64,000 bases of DNA from Anaeromyxobacter dehalogenans 2CP-1 (GCF_000022145.1 NC_011891.1:682001-746000); one strand, 5' to 3'. Positions 19,283 through 28,071 are shown, counted from the first letter of the stretch. Numbers and translations: made by a program. The notes: generated by a model from the letters alone, not told the origin.

Positions 19283-20332
19283 CTATCGCGCCCAGGCCAG
19301 CAGGGCGGGCGCGATGCGCGGGAGCGGGAGCACCTCGACGGCCCCGCCGCGGGCGATGGCCTCCTTCGGCATCCCGAACACCACCGAGGTGGACTCGTCC
19401 TGCGCGACCGTGTGCGCGCCGGCCCGTCGCAGCTCCACCATCCCGTCCGCGCCGTCGTCGCCCATGCCGGTGAGCAGGATGGCGAGCGTGCCCGGTCCCG
19501 CGACCCGTGCGGCCGAGTGGAACAGCACGTCCACGCTGGGCCGGTGCAGCGAGACCGGCGGGCCGTCGGACACCACCGCCACCAGCCCGCCCGCGCGCTT
19601 CACCGAGAGGTGACGGTTGCCGGGCGCCACCAGCGCGCGCCCGGGCAGCAGCCGATCGCCGTCGGCGGCCTCCTTCACCTCGATCCGGCAGAGCTTGTCG
19701 AGGCGCCTCGCGAACTGCTCGGTGAACACCTCCGGCATGTGCTGCACCACCGCGATGGCGGGCGCGTCGGCCGGCATCGCCTCGAGCAGCACGCGCAGCG
19801 CCTCGGTGCCGCCGGTCGAGGCGCCCACCACCACCAGCTCGGCGCGCCCGGGCCGCGCCGCGAGCCGGGGGGCGGGACGGGGCTGGGCGCCGGCCGGTGC
19901 CCGGGGCAGCGGGCGGAGCGCGCGGACCCGGGCCCGCAGGCGCGCCTGCGTGGCGGCGCGGACCACCTCCACGATCCGCCGCGCCGACTCCTCCAGGAAC
20001 CCCTTCACCCCGAGGCGCGGCTTCTCGATGACGTCCACCGCGCCGTGCTCCAGCGCGTGCAGCGCCACCTCGCTCCCCGGCCCGGCCAGGCCCGAGCACA
20101 CCACCACCGGCACGGGATCCTGGGCCATGACGCGGTCGAGGAACGTGAGCCCGTCCATGCGCGGCATCTCGATGTCGAGGACGATCGCGTCCGGGCGGGC
20201 CCGGCGCATCTTCTCCATCGCCACCAGCGGGTCGATGGCGGTCTCGACCTCGAGCCCGGCCCGTCCCAGGATCTGGGACAGCGCCATCCGGACCACCGCC
20301 GAGTCGTCCACCACCAGGATGCGCGGCGCCAC
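19283..20332 (-). CDS. cheB: Chemoreceptor methylesterase CheB
   Basis: 349 residues. The receiver domain has D9/D10, phosphoacceptor D53 (VLDIEMPRMDG) and K104. After a Pro/Arg/Ala-rich linker (about 135-165) the esterase domain has the catalytic triad S172 (GASTGGTEAL), H198 (VVQHMP) and D293 (TGMGDDGADG). It removes methyl groups, and may deamidate, on chemoreceptors. It is the last gene of the minus-strand che operon, 10 bases after cheR. No receptor gene is in the operon. Confidence 0.95.
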   Translation of the reverse strand: MAPRILVVDDSAVVRMALSQILGRAGLEVETAIDPLVAMEKMRRARPDAIVLDIEMPRMDGLTFLDRVMAQDPVPVVVCSGLAGPGSEVALHALEHGAVDVIEKPRLGVKGFLEESARRIVEVVRAATQARLRARVRALRPLPRAPAGAQPRPAPRLAARPGRAELVVVGASTGGTEALRVLLEAMPADAPAIAVVQHMPEVFTEQFARRLDKLCRIEVKEAADGDRLLPGRALVAPGNRHLSVKRAGGLVAVVSDGPPVSLHRPSVDVLFHSAARVAGPGTLAILLTGMGDDGADGMVELRRAGAHTVAQDESTSVVFGMPKEAIARGGAVEVLPLPRIAPALLAWAR

Positions 20333-20342
20333 GGGCAGGACC

Positions 20343-21248
20343 TCAGGCGGAACGCGCCGGCGGCGCGTCGGCGGCGAGCTGGTACACGGTGGGCACGACC
20401 GCGCGCGCCCGGGTGGAGAGGCCGCCCAGGCTCTCGGCGTGGCCGAGGAACAGGTGGCCGCCCGGCACCAGCCGGTCGAGGAGCCGGTTCACCACCTTGG
20501 CCTTGGTGTCGCGGTCGAAGTAGATGAGGACGTTCCGGCAGAACACGAGGTCGAAGTGCCCGATGGCCGGGTACGGCTCCTGGCTGAGGTTCAGGCGCGC
20601 GAAGCGGACCAGGCGGCGGATCTCCGGCCCTGCCTTCATGAGGCCCTCCTGGCTGCCGAAGCCCCGCAGCATGTAAGCCTTCAGGTACGCCGCCGGGATC
20701 TCCTTCGCCTTCTCCACCGGCCAGAGCGCGTCCTCGGCGCGCGCCAGCACCTTCGTGGAGAGGTCGGTGGCGACGATCTCCACCTCCCAGCCCGGCAGCC
20801 CGGCCAGCAGCGACATGGCGAGCGAGTACGGCTCCTCGCCGGTGGAGCACGCGGCGCTCCACACGCGGGCCCGCCGCGGCCGCCGGCCCGCGTCCGCCTC
20901 GGCCACCCAGGCCGGGACGATCCGCTCGGCCAGCAGGTCGAAGTGGCGCGGCTCGCGGAAGAAGTGCGTCTCGTTGGTGCAGATGGCGTCGAGCATCCGC
21001 ACGCGCTCGGCGCCGTCCTCCACCACGCGGTCGTAGTACTCGCCGTAGCCGTGCAGCCCGAGCTCGCGCAGGCGGCGCGCCAGCCGGCCCACCAGCAGCG
21101 CCTTCTTCACCGGCGCGAGCCAGATGCCCGCCTCGCGGTTGATGAGCGCCTGGAAGCGCAGGAAGTCGCGGTCGCTCACCGTGGCGAGCGGGCGCGGTTC
21201 GACCAGCGCGGCGCGGCGGGGCGCGCCCTCCTCGGCGGCGCGGCTCAC
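20343..21248 (-). CDS. cheR: Chemoreceptor methyltransferase CheR
   Basis: 301 residues. An all-alpha N-terminal domain is followed by the SAM-binding domain: TNETHFFREPRHFDLL, VWSAACSTGEEPYSLAMSLL, EIVATDLSTKVLARAE, FDLVFCRNVLIYFD and GHLFLGHAESL. It methylates receptor glutamates using SAM. The ATG overlaps the cheW stop (ATGA), showing translational coupling. Confidence 0.95.
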   Translation of the reverse strand: MSRAAEEGAPRRAALVEPRPLATVSDRDFLRFQALINREAGIWLAPVKKALLVGRLARRLRELGLHGYGEYYDRVVEDGAERVRMLDAICTNETHFFREPRHFDLLAERIVPAWVAEADAGRRPRRARVWSAACSTGEEPYSLAMSLLAGLPGWEVEIVATDLSTKVLARAEDALWPVEKAKEIPAAYLKAYMLRGFGSQEGLMKAGPEIRRLVRFARLNLSQEPYPAIGHFDLVFCRNVLIYFDRDTKAKVVNRLLDRLVPGGHLFLGHAESLGGLSTRARAVVPTVYQLAADAPPARSA

Positions 21249-21829
21249 GGGGCGGGCGGCGCCTCCGCGGCGGGCTCGGGCGCGGCGGCGGCGGCGTCGC
21301 CGGCGGCGCCCTCGGCGGCGGGCGCCTCGGCCTCGGGCAGCCCGTCGCGCACCGCCTCGGCGAACTCCTTCTCGTCGGCGGAGATCACCCGGTCGAGGTC
21401 GAGCAGCAGCACGAAGCGCTTGCCGACCTTGCCCATGCCGAGCAGGAAGTCCACGCGGACCTGGGTGCCGAAGGACGGGGGCGGCTCGACGTCGTCGAAC
21501 CCGAGCTCGATCACCTCGCGGACCGCGTCGGCCATGACGCCCACGACCGTGGGCTGGCCCTCGAGCAGCGCCTCGACGATCAGGATGCAGGTGAGGCGGG
21601 TCACCTCGGTCTCGGCCAGGCCGAACTTCACGCCCAGGTCGATCACCGGGACCACCGCGCCTCGCAGGTTGATGACCCCGCGGACGGAGCGCGGCGTGGA
21701 AGGCACGCGCGTGATCGCCTCGTACTGCAGGATCTCCTTCACCTTGAGGATGCCGACGCCGTACTCGGCGCCCCCCAGCGAGAAGGACAGGTACTGTGCG
21801 CGCTGCGCGCTCTCGGTGCTCTCGGCCAT
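21245..21829 (-). CDS. cheW: Chemotaxis coupling protein CheW with Ala/Pro/Glu-rich tail
   Basis: 194 residues. The CheW fold runs from about 10 to 160 (YLSFSLGGAEYGVGILKVKE, IINLRGAVVPVIDLGVKFGL-type segment, VGVMADAVREVIEL, LLDLDRVIS). It links CheA to receptor arrays. About 30 low-complexity C-terminal residues (EAPAAEGAAGDAAAAAPEPA) are extra for CheW. It follows cheA by 26 bases. Confidence 0.93.
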   Translation of the reverse strand: MAESTESAQRAQYLSFSLGGAEYGVGILKVKEILQYEAITRVPSTPRSVRGVINLRGAVVPVIDLGVKFGLAETEVTRLTCILIVEALLEGQPTVVGVMADAVREVIELGFDDVEPPPSFGTQVRVDFLLGMGKVGKRFVLLLDLDRVISADEKEFAEAVRDGLPEAEAPAAEGAAGDAAAAAPEPAAEAPPAP

Positions 21830-21855
21830 GGTTCCTCCCTCGGGTTCGCGATGCC

Positions 21856-23520
21856 TCAGGCGGCCGCCTGCGCCGCCGCCCGGCGGAGCGTCTCGCGCAG
21901 GATGCCCGCCACGTCCAGGATCAGGGCCACCCGGCCGTTGCCCAGGATCGACGATCCCGAGACGCCGGCCACGGCGCCCACCAGCCCGCCCAGCGGCTTG
22001 ATCACCGTCGAGCTCTCGCCGTGCAGCACGTCCACGGCCACGCCCGCCACCTGGGCGCCGTGCTGCACCACCACCACGTTCTCGCGCTGCGGCGCGGCGC
22101 CGGCCACCTTGAAGTGGTCGCGGAGCCGCAGGTACGGGAGCGGCTTCCCGCGCACGTTGATGACGCCCCAGGGCGCGCCGGCCCGCGTCTCCTCCGGCGG
22201 GAGCTCCAGGCACTCGGAGACCGCGTCGAGCGGGAGGATGTACGTCTCGCCGCCCACGCCCACCTTGAAGCCCTGGATGATGGCGAGGGTGAGCGGGACG
22301 CGCAGGGTGATGGCGGTGCCGTGCCCCGGCTCGCTCTCCACCGACACCGAGCCGCGCAGCGCCTCGATGTTGCGCCGGACCACGTCCATGCCCACGCCGC
22401 GGCCGGACAGCTCGGTGACCGCGTCCGCGGTGGACAGGCCCGGCTCGAAGATCAGGCCGGCCGCGTCCTCGGGGCCGATGCGGGCGGGATCGGAGGCGAG
22501 CCCGCGCGCCACCGCCTGCTGCGCGATGCGCCGCACGTCCAGGCCGCGCCCGTCGTCCAGCACCTGCACCACCATGCTGCCCGCGTCGTGGAACGCGCGC
22601 AGCGTGAGCGTGCCCACCGGCGGCTTGCCCGCGGCGCGCCGCTCGTCGGGCCGCTCGATGCCGTGGTCGAGCGCGTTGCGGACCATGTGCAGCAGCGGGT
22701 CGCGGATGTGCTCGATGACCGCGGTGTCCACCTCGACGTCCTCGCCCTCCATCACCAGCCGGGCCTGCTTGCCCAGGTTCGAGGCGAGGTCGCGCAGCGT
22801 GCGCACGTGCTGGTGGAACGTCGGCCCGATGGGCACCATGCGGGCCTTCATGATCAGCTCCTGCAGGTCGAGGTAGAGCCGGTCCGCCTCGCGGTGCGCG
22901 TCGAGCGCGTCCTCCGCCGACACCCCGCCACGCCGCTCCAGCATCTCGCCCAGGCGCCCGCGCGCGATGGCGATCTCGCCCGACAGGTTGAGCATGCGGT
23001 CGAGCTTGCCCACGTCGACGCGGAGCGTGCGCGCGGCGGCTGCGTGCGGCGCGTGCGGCTCGTGCGCGTCCGGCGCCTCGGCGGCGCCCGAGGGCGCGGC
23101 GCGCTCGGCCACCGCCGCCCGGGCCGCCTCGGCCAGCCTGGCGCGGAACGCCAGGACCGCGTCCGAGGCGCCGCCCCCACCGGCCCCGGCCTCGGCCTCG
23201 GCCACGGCCCGGCGGAGCACGTCCACCGACTGGAGCAGCAGCGTCACCAGCGCGTCGGTGACCGCGAGCGTCTTCTGGCGGAGCCGCTCCAGCACGTCCT
23301 CGAGGTCGTGCGCCACGTCGCGCGCGCCGTCGAACGACACCAGCGACGCGGCGCCCTTCAGCGTGTGCACGTCGCGGAACAGCGCGTTCAGGAGCTCGTC
23401 GTCCTCCGGCGTGCGCTCGAGCGCGAGGAGCTGCTGCTCCATGTGCGCGAACGTCTCGTCCGCCTCCGCCAGGAACGTGGCGAGCAGCGCCTCGCGATCG
23501 ATCTCGAGCTCGTCCATCAC
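21856..23520 (-). CDS. cheA: Chemotaxis histidine kinase CheA
   Basis: 554 residues. The HPt domain has phosphorylated H52 (DVHTLKGAASL). A linker without a clear CheY-binding P2 domain follows, then the dimerisation domain (LDRMLNLSGEIAIARGRLGE), then the ATPase with N-box HMVRNALDHGIE, DDGRGLD and LSGRGVGMDVVRRNIE. The CheW-like regulatory domain forms the last 140 residues. Phosphate would go to CheB and to the receiver encoded first in the operon. Absence of an evident P2 suggests direct transfer. Confidence 0.95.
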   Translation of the reverse strand: MMDELEIDREALLATFLAEADETFAHMEQQLLALERTPEDDELLNALFRDVHTLKGAASLVSFDGARDVAHDLEDVLERLRQKTLAVTDALVTLLLQSVDVLRRAVAEAEAGAGGGGASDAVLAFRARLAEAARAAVAERAAPSGAAEAPDAHEPHAPHAAAARTLRVDVGKLDRMLNLSGEIAIARGRLGEMLERRGGVSAEDALDAHREADRLYLDLQELIMKARMVPIGPTFHQHVRTLRDLASNLGKQARLVMEGEDVEVDTAVIEHIRDPLLHMVRNALDHGIERPDERRAAGKPPVGTLTLRAFHDAGSMVVQVLDDGRGLDVRRIAQQAVARGLASDPARIGPEDAAGLIFEPGLSTADAVTELSGRGVGMDVVRRNIEALRGSVSVESEPGHGTAITLRVPLTLAIIQGFKVGVGGETYILPLDAVSECLELPPEETRAGAPWGVINVRGKPLPYLRLRDHFKVAGAAPQRENVVVVQHGAQVAGVAVDVLHGESSTVIKPLGGLVGAVAGVSGSSILGNGRVALILDVAGILRETLRRAAAQAAA

Positions 23521-23526
23521 CGCTCC

Positions 23527-24042
23527 CTAGAGCTGCCGCACCCAGGCGGCGCCGTCGTCCACGTGGAAGATGAGCTTGCGCCCCCGCGCGCCGCCCACGT
23601 CGCGGTCGAGCACCGGGATGTGGGCCTCCTCGAGGAGGCGCAGGGCCAGCTGTACGTTCTCGTCGCCGAGGTTGCGTGCGCCGCGGAACGCGCCGATGAC
23701 GCTGGCGCCGCCGAAGACCTTCGCGACCAGGCTCGCCCGCCGCGCCCCGGCTCGCTCCACCGCCTCGACGAGCTGCGGGACCGCGACCGTGCCGAAGCGC
23801 GCCGACTGCTCGCGCTCGACGTGCAGCGGCAGCAGGAAGTGGTTCATCCCGCCCACCCGCGCGACCGGATCGTGCAGGCACACCGCCACGCACGAGCCGA
23901 GCACGGTGACGATCGCGGTCGGCTCGGTCGCCACGGCGATCTGGCCCGCGTGCAGGTACACCTGGGCGCGGCCGCCGCCGCCCGGGGTCTCCCCGGCCGC
24001 CGGCGCTGCTCGATCCGGCGCTGCGCCGGTGGTGCGGGTCAC
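23527..24042 (-). CDS. cheD: Chemoreceptor glutamine deamidase CheD
   Basis: 171 residues. After a 25-residue disordered N-terminus the CheD fold shows TVLGSCVAVCLHDP with catalytic C51 and GGMNHFLLP with H68; the Cys-His spacing of 17 matches characterised CheD. KVFGGASVIG and ENVQLALRLLEEAHIPVLDR are also family features. It deamidates receptor glutamines and can bind CheC/CheY. Its presence implies MCP substrates encoded elsewhere, since none is in this operon. Confidence 0.93.
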   Translation of the reverse strand: MTRTTGAAPDRAAPAAGETPGGGGRAQVYLHAGQIAVATEPTAIVTVLGSCVAVCLHDPVARVGGMNHFLLPLHVEREQSARFGTVAVPQLVEAVERAGARRASLVAKVFGGASVIGAFRGARNLGDENVQLALRLLEEAHIPVLDRDVGGARGRKLIFHVDDGAAWVRQL

Positions 24043-24044
24043 GG

Positions 24045-24860
24045 TCAGCTCGCCGCGCCGGCGCGCTCGGCCTGCGCGCGGAGGTGGAGCGCCAGGCCCG
24101 CGTGCGCCGAGAGCAGGTCGAACACCGCCTGGTCGGACTCGCCCAGGCCCGGCTTGTGGCCGAGCAGCCGGAAGATCGCGAGCACCGCGGTGACGCGGTC
24201 GCCGACGCGGAGCGGGATGCAGGCGGTGAGGTCCCGGTCCGCCTCGTCGGGCGAGCCGTCGCGGCCCGCCACGTAGAGCCGGCCGGTCCGGGCGGTGCGC
24301 CCGATGGCGCCCTGGCCGAGCGCGATCTCGCGGAGCGGGCCGGGCGCCACGCCGAACGCGTGCGCCAGCACCAGCTTGCCGTCGCGCACCTCGAGCAGCG
24401 CCAGCTCCTCGGTCCCCACCACGTTGATGACGATCTCCTGCAGCGCGGTGAGCACCTCGGCGCGGGTGGGCGCGCCGTGGATCCGCTCCAGCGCCACGAA
24501 CAGCTGCGCCAGCTCGGAGTGGCGCTCCTCCACCGCCACGTAGTCGTCGGAGACGCGCTGGTGCTCGGCCTCGATCTCCGCAAGCCGGTCGCGCAGGCGG
24601 GCGCGCTCGGCGGTGGCGTGCTCGACCGCCTCGCGCGCCAGCGCCAGCTCGGCCGCGAGCCGCTTCTTCTCGAGGTCCACCGCCGCGGGCGGCGACGGCT
24701 CGGCGGCGGCCGGCACGGGCGCGGGCGTCGAGGCGGAGTGGCGCGACTCGGAGAGCCGCTCCTTCTCGGTCCGGAGCGAGCTGATGAGCTCGCGCAGCTT
24801 CTCGTTCACCTGCTGCAGGTCGCGGCCGGTGCCGCCCGGCTTGCCACGGATGTCGCTCAT
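24045..24860 (-). CDS. Coiled-coil plus GAF domain protein in the che operon
   Basis: 271 residues. Residues 10-40 and 60-125 are strongly helical and charged, separated by a Pro/Ala-rich segment, so two coiled coils are likely. Residues 125-265 form a GAF domain (LQEIVINVVGTEELALLEVR, LGQGAIGRTARTGRLYVAG, IPLRVGDRVTAVLAIFRLLG). There are no membrane helices and no MCP signalling tip. It sits where a receptor gene would be expected, between the receiver and cheD, with gaps of 16 and 2 bases. A role as a soluble sensory or scaffold partner of CheA is inference; the GAF ligand is unknown. Confidence 0.75.
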   Translation of the reverse strand: MSDIRGKPGGTGRDLQQVNEKLRELISSLRTEKERLSESRHSASTPAPVPAAAEPSPPAAVDLEKKRLAAELALAREAVEHATAERARLRDRLAEIEAEHQRVSDDYVAVEERHSELAQLFVALERIHGAPTRAEVLTALQEIVINVVGTEELALLEVRDGKLVLAHAFGVAPGPLREIALGQGAIGRTARTGRLYVAGRDGSPDEADRDLTACIPLRVGDRVTAVLAIFRLLGHKPGLGESDQAVFDLLSAHAGLALHLRAQAERAGAAS

Positions 24861-24876
24861 GCGCGTCGCGCTCCGG

Positions 24877-25248
24877 CTACTGGCCGAGGCAGCTGCGCAC
24901 CTTGGCGAGCAGCTCGAGGCCGTTGATGGGCTTGGTGACGTAGTCGGTGCAGCCGCTCGCGTAGCCGGTCTCCACGCTGGCGAGCTCGCCGCGGGTGGTC
25001 ACCATGATCACCGGGATGGCGGCCGTCTCCTCGTGCTCGCGGAGCTTGCGGCACGCCTCGAAGCCGTCCATGCGCGGCATGACCACGTCCATCAGGATGA
25101 GGTCCGGCCGCTCGGCCCGCGCCTTCTCGACCCCCTCCTGCCCGTCGCGCGCCGTGACCACGTCGTACGCGCTCTTCGCGAGGATCATGCGTTCCATGAG
25201 CAGCACGGTGCTCGAGTCGTCCACGAGCAGGATCTTCTTCCGCTCCAT
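24877..25248 (-). CDS. CheY-like response regulator, first gene of the che operon
   Basis: 123 residues, receiver only: D10/D11, phosphoacceptor D54 (LILMDVVMPRMDG), T84/T85 switch position and K106 (DYVTKPING). The ATG follows CTGGAGGCGAG, a good ribosome site. It is the likely phosphate acceptor of the CheA encoded downstream. Without flagellar motor genes in the window its target is open; motility or another output are possible. Confidence 0.9.
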   Translation of the reverse strand: MERKKILLVDDSSTVLLMERMILAKSAYDVVTARDGQEGVEKARAERPDLILMDVVMPRMDGFEACRKLREHEETAAIPVIMVTTRGELASVETGYASGCTDYVTKPINGLELLAKVRSCLGQ

Positions 25249-25662
25249 CTCGCCTCCAGGTCGGCCTCGCACTCCGTGCAAGCCTGGCACCACGCGGCGT
25301 CCCCGCGCCACGGGACGGTGTGGTCGCCGCGGGGGAGCGCGCACACACCCGGCGGCCGATCGGATTTCCCTGGAACGGCGGCTGGATGCGACCGAGCCGC
25401 GCCGCGCCTCCGCCCTCCGGTGCGGCGGCTGCGCCGGCCGGCGCGGACGCGTACCCGCAGTCGTTCCACCGCGAGCGCGTGCGGGGCCGGGTCGCCGTGG
25501 CCCCTCGGGTCGCGCGCGCGTGGGTGAGGACGCACCTGTCCCCGGGACGCGTGACCGCCCGGGCGGCGTACCGCGCGGCCGAGGTGCGTCCCATGCCCAC
25601 CGCGCAAGGCCGCGGAACGACGGTCCGGCGCGCTGGTCCGCCCCGTGCTCTCGTCGGGCCGC
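25249..25662. other. Intergenic region between divergent operons
   Basis: About 410 bases of GC-rich DNA between the che operon start and an exported-protein gene. Two CCCGGG sites at 25541-25546 and 25558-25563 flank a GCGTGACC segment. I find no convincing -35/-10 pair, RNA gene or protein gene; open frames through it have no recognisable content. Confidence 0.4.
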
Positions 25663-26322
25663 ATGGCCTCGCCCCACCTCGCCCTCCTCGCGGCCGCGCT
25701 CGCGCTCTGCGCCGCGGCGCCCGCGCGCGCCCAGCCCCGCGCCGCGCCGCCGCCCGCCGGCGCGCCGTATGCCATCGTCTACGCCGCGCCCCCGGCCGCC
25801 GTCGCCCGCGGCGCCGATCCCGCCGGCGCGGGCGACGCGGCGGACGCCGAGGTCGCCGCGCTGCAGGCCGCGGCCGCACGCCGTGCCGAGCGCGCCGGCT
25901 CCCTCTCCGGCTCCTTCCCGGCGCGCGCGCGGCTCGCGGCGCTCCTGCCACGCATCACCGCCGAGTACCGCCACGAGGAGCAGTCGAACCGCGTGGTGGG
26001 GCTGCAGGGCTCGGGGGAGGTGGACTACCTGCGCGTCGCGCCCGGCAACACGTTCCTCCTCCGCGCCACCTGGGACCTGGGGCGGCTGGTGGCCGCGCCG
26101 GGCGAGCTCCAGGCGGCGGCGCAGGACGCGGCGCGCGCGCGGCGCCGGGACGAGGCGGTGGCGCGGGCCACCCGGCTCCACTTCGAGCGGCAGCGGCTCC
26201 GGGTCCGGCTCGTGCTCGCGCCGCCGGCGGAGTCGCTGGCGCGCGCCGAGCTGGAGCTGGAGATCGCGCGGCTCGGCGCCGAGCTGGACGCGGTGACCGG
26301 CGGCGCCGGGGTGGCGCGGTGA
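25663..26322 (+). CDS. Exported protein of unknown function, TolC-like fragment
   Basis: 219 residues from the ATG at 25663; a GTG at 25645 would add six. A signal peptide (ASPHLALLAAALALCAAAPA, cleaved after ARA) is clear. The mature part is helical, and LLPRITAEYRHEEQSNRVVG, FLLRATWDLGRLVAAPGELQ and a long C-terminal helical segment recall the helical hairpins of outer-membrane efflux (TolC) proteins. It is only half their length and has no barrel. Its stop overlaps the next start (GTGA), so the two gene products may work together in the envelope. Confidence 0.55.
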   Translation: MASPHLALLAAALALCAAAPARAQPRAAPPPAGAPYAIVYAAPPAAVARGADPAGAGDAADAEVAALQAAAARRAERAGSLSGSFPARARLAALLPRITAEYRHEEQSNRVVGLQGSGEVDYLRVAPGNTFLLRATWDLGRLVAAPGELQAAAQDAARARRRDEAVARATRLHFERQRLRVRLVLAPPAESLARAELELEIARLGAELDAVTGGAGVAR

Positions 26323-27296
26323 GCGGCCGCCGGGCCGGCCCGGTGAGCGGGCGGCGCGCAGCGCTCCCCGCGGTCATCTGGGCGGCGGCGCTCGCGGCGG
26401 GCTGCGGGCTGCCCGAGGCGGCGCCGCACGTGCGGGTGATCGCGCTCGAGCCGGCCGGGCCCGGCGTGGCGCCGGAGCTGGCCGAGGCGGCGGTGACGTT
26501 CAGCGCGCCGGTGGACCCCGCCGGCCTGGCGGATGGGGCGCGCCTCGTGCTCGTGCCGGCCGACGCGATGAAGGCAGCGCTCGACGCGGTCGAGTCGGAG
26601 GAGGGCGGGGCGGGCCTGGCGCAGGCGGTGCCGGCGCGCGCGGCGCTGGATGCGGACGGCACGCGCGCGGTGCTCCGGCCGGACGCACCGCTCCGCGCGC
26701 ACGCCGGGTACGCGCTCGTGCTCTCGTCGCGGGCCCGCGCGGCGGATGGCCGGCCGGTGCTCGACGCCGACGGTCGCCGCCGGCCGTCGATCGCGACGTT
26801 CGAGACCGGCGCCGCCGCCGGGCCTCCGCCGGCCCCGGCGCTGACCGAGGTCCGCGCCGACGCGGCCACGCCGGAGGCGGGCGGCGAGTACGCCGAGCTC
26901 GCCAACCTGGGCGAGGGTCCGCTCGACCTGTACGGCCACCGGCTGGCCAAGCGCACCTCCACCGGCGGGCTCTCCTCGTGCGCGCTCCCGCCGGACGCGG
27001 TGGTCGCGCCGGGCGAGGTGGTGGTGCTGGCGGGCGGCGCCTATGACGGACGGTACGCGCTGCCGGCGGGGACGCGCGTGCTCGCCTGCGGCGCCACCGC
27101 GCTGCTCGGCGGGATCGCGAACGATCGCCCGCCGGAGCTGCTGCTGCTCGACGGGAGCGGGGCGATGGTGGCGAGCTTCGGGGCGGCCGGCGTCGCGCCG
27201 GTCTGTGCCGAGGCCGCGGCGGTGAAGCGCGATCCCGCGGGCCCCGATGTCGCGGCCAACCTGGCCTGCGCCGCCGGCTCGCCGGGCGCGCTCTGA
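26319..27296 (+). CDS. Lipoprotein with Ig-like and lamin-tail-like domains
   Basis: 325 residues from a GTG overlapping the previous stop; a second GTG at 26343 gives a more normal signal length. The lipobox LAAGC (C29) marks a lipoprotein. Residues 35-165 resemble bacterial Ig-like domains of the SbsA type (VTFSAPVDPAGLADGARLVL, GTRAVLRPDAPLRAHAGYAL). Residues 180-300 look like a lamin-tail domain (GGEYAELANLGEGPLDLYGH, VAPGEVVVLAGGAYDGRY). Lamin-tail domains occur in secreted proteins of large-genome bacteria, usually with unknown role. Confidence 0.65.
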   Translation: MSGRRAGPVSGRRAALPAVIWAAALAAGCGLPEAAPHVRVIALEPAGPGVAPELAEAAVTFSAPVDPAGLADGARLVLVPADAMKAALDAVESEEGGAGLAQAVPARAALDADGTRAVLRPDAPLRAHAGYALVLSSRARAADGRPVLDADGRRRPSIATFETGAAAGPPPAPALTEVRADAATPEAGGEYAELANLGEGPLDLYGHRLAKRTSTGGLSSCALPPDAVVAPGEVVVLAGGAYDGRYALPAGTRVLACGATALLGGIANDRPPELLLLDGSGAMVASFGAAGVAPVCAEAAAVKRDPAGPDVAANLACAAGSPGAL

Positions 27297-27303
27297 CAGC
27301 GCG

Positions 27304-27996
27304 TCAGCCGGCGTTCTCGGCGATCCACTTTCCGAGCAGCTCGCCCTTCGAGAGGAAGCCGTCCGCGCCGCACTCCGCCACCAGGCGCTGGACCTTCTCC
27401 TTGTCCTCGCCCGAGCAGAACAGCACCTTGATCGACCGGAAGCGCTCGTTCTTCTTCACGAACCGGCAGAACTGCCCGCCGTCCACCTTCGGCATGTTGA
27501 CGTCGAGGAGGATGAGGTCGGGGCGGGTCTGGCGCTTCAGGATGATCGAGGTCGCCTTCTCCGCGTCGGGCGCGTAGTGGATCTCGAAGCCCTTCGCCTC
27601 GAGCTCCTCCTGCAGCAGGCGCGCGACGATCTCGGAGTCGTCGACGATGAGGACGCGCCGCCGGGCGCCCACCGCGGCGGTGAAGCGCTGCGCGAAGTCG
27701 TCGGTGGCCGGCGAGGCCACCGCGCCGTCCAGCGTCAGCTCCGCGGCGGCGCGGGTCAGCTCCTCCTGCGCACCCTCACCCACCAGCAGCGACCGGCCGG
27801 CGAAGCCGCGATCGCGCAGCAGCGCGGGCGCCTGCCGGGCGCGCCCCGCGTCCACCAGCAGCGCCGCCGCGCCCTGCACGTGGGGCAGCAGCGCGTGCGG
27901 TTCGCGCTCCAGCGCCACCTGGTGGCCGGCGGCCTCCAGCGCCATCCCGGTCACCTGTAGGATGATCTCGCTCTCGCAGCAGATGAGGACCTTCAC
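27304..27996 (-). CDS. frzZ: FrzZ-like protein: degenerate plus intact receiver domains
   Basis: 230 residues from GTG with GAGGGA upstream. Residues 1-108 have the receiver fold but the acidic pair is replaced (LICCESE) and no conserved Lys is evident; only D49 (LLVDAG) remains. Residues 112-230 are an intact receiver: D119/D120, D165 (LILLDVNMPKVDG), S195 and K217. In Myxococcus, FrzZ has two receivers and lies divergent from frzA as here, so the assignment rests on architecture and position. FrzZ there is about 290 residues. Only the second receiver should be phosphorylated by the FrzE-like kinase. Confidence 0.75.
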   Translation of the reverse strand: MKVLICCESEIILQVTGMALEAAGHQVALEREPHALLPHVQGAAALLVDAGRARQAPALLRDRGFAGRSLLVGEGAQEELTRAAAELTLDGAVASPATDDFAQRFTAAVGARRRVLIVDDSEIVARLLQEELEAKGFEIHYAPDAEKATSIILKRQTRPDLILLDVNMPKVDGGQFCRFVKKNERFRSIKVLFCSGEDKEKVQRLVAECGADGFLSKGELLGKWIAENAG

Positions 27997-28031
27997 GCGT
28001 TCCCTCGGGACGGGAGAAATTAGCACCGATC

Positions 28032-28061
28032 TTGCCCGGCCGTCCCACCCTCGCGGATAAT
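28032..28061 (+). promoter_or_regulatory. Candidate promoter of the frz-like operon
   Basis: TTGCCC at 28032-28037, an 18-base spacer and GATAAT at 28056-28061. The start codon of the first gene lies 10 bases after the -10 with no Shine-Dalgarno sequence, consistent with a leaderless or near-leaderless transcript. Confidence 0.4.
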
Positions 28062-28071
28062 CCCGCGCCGA

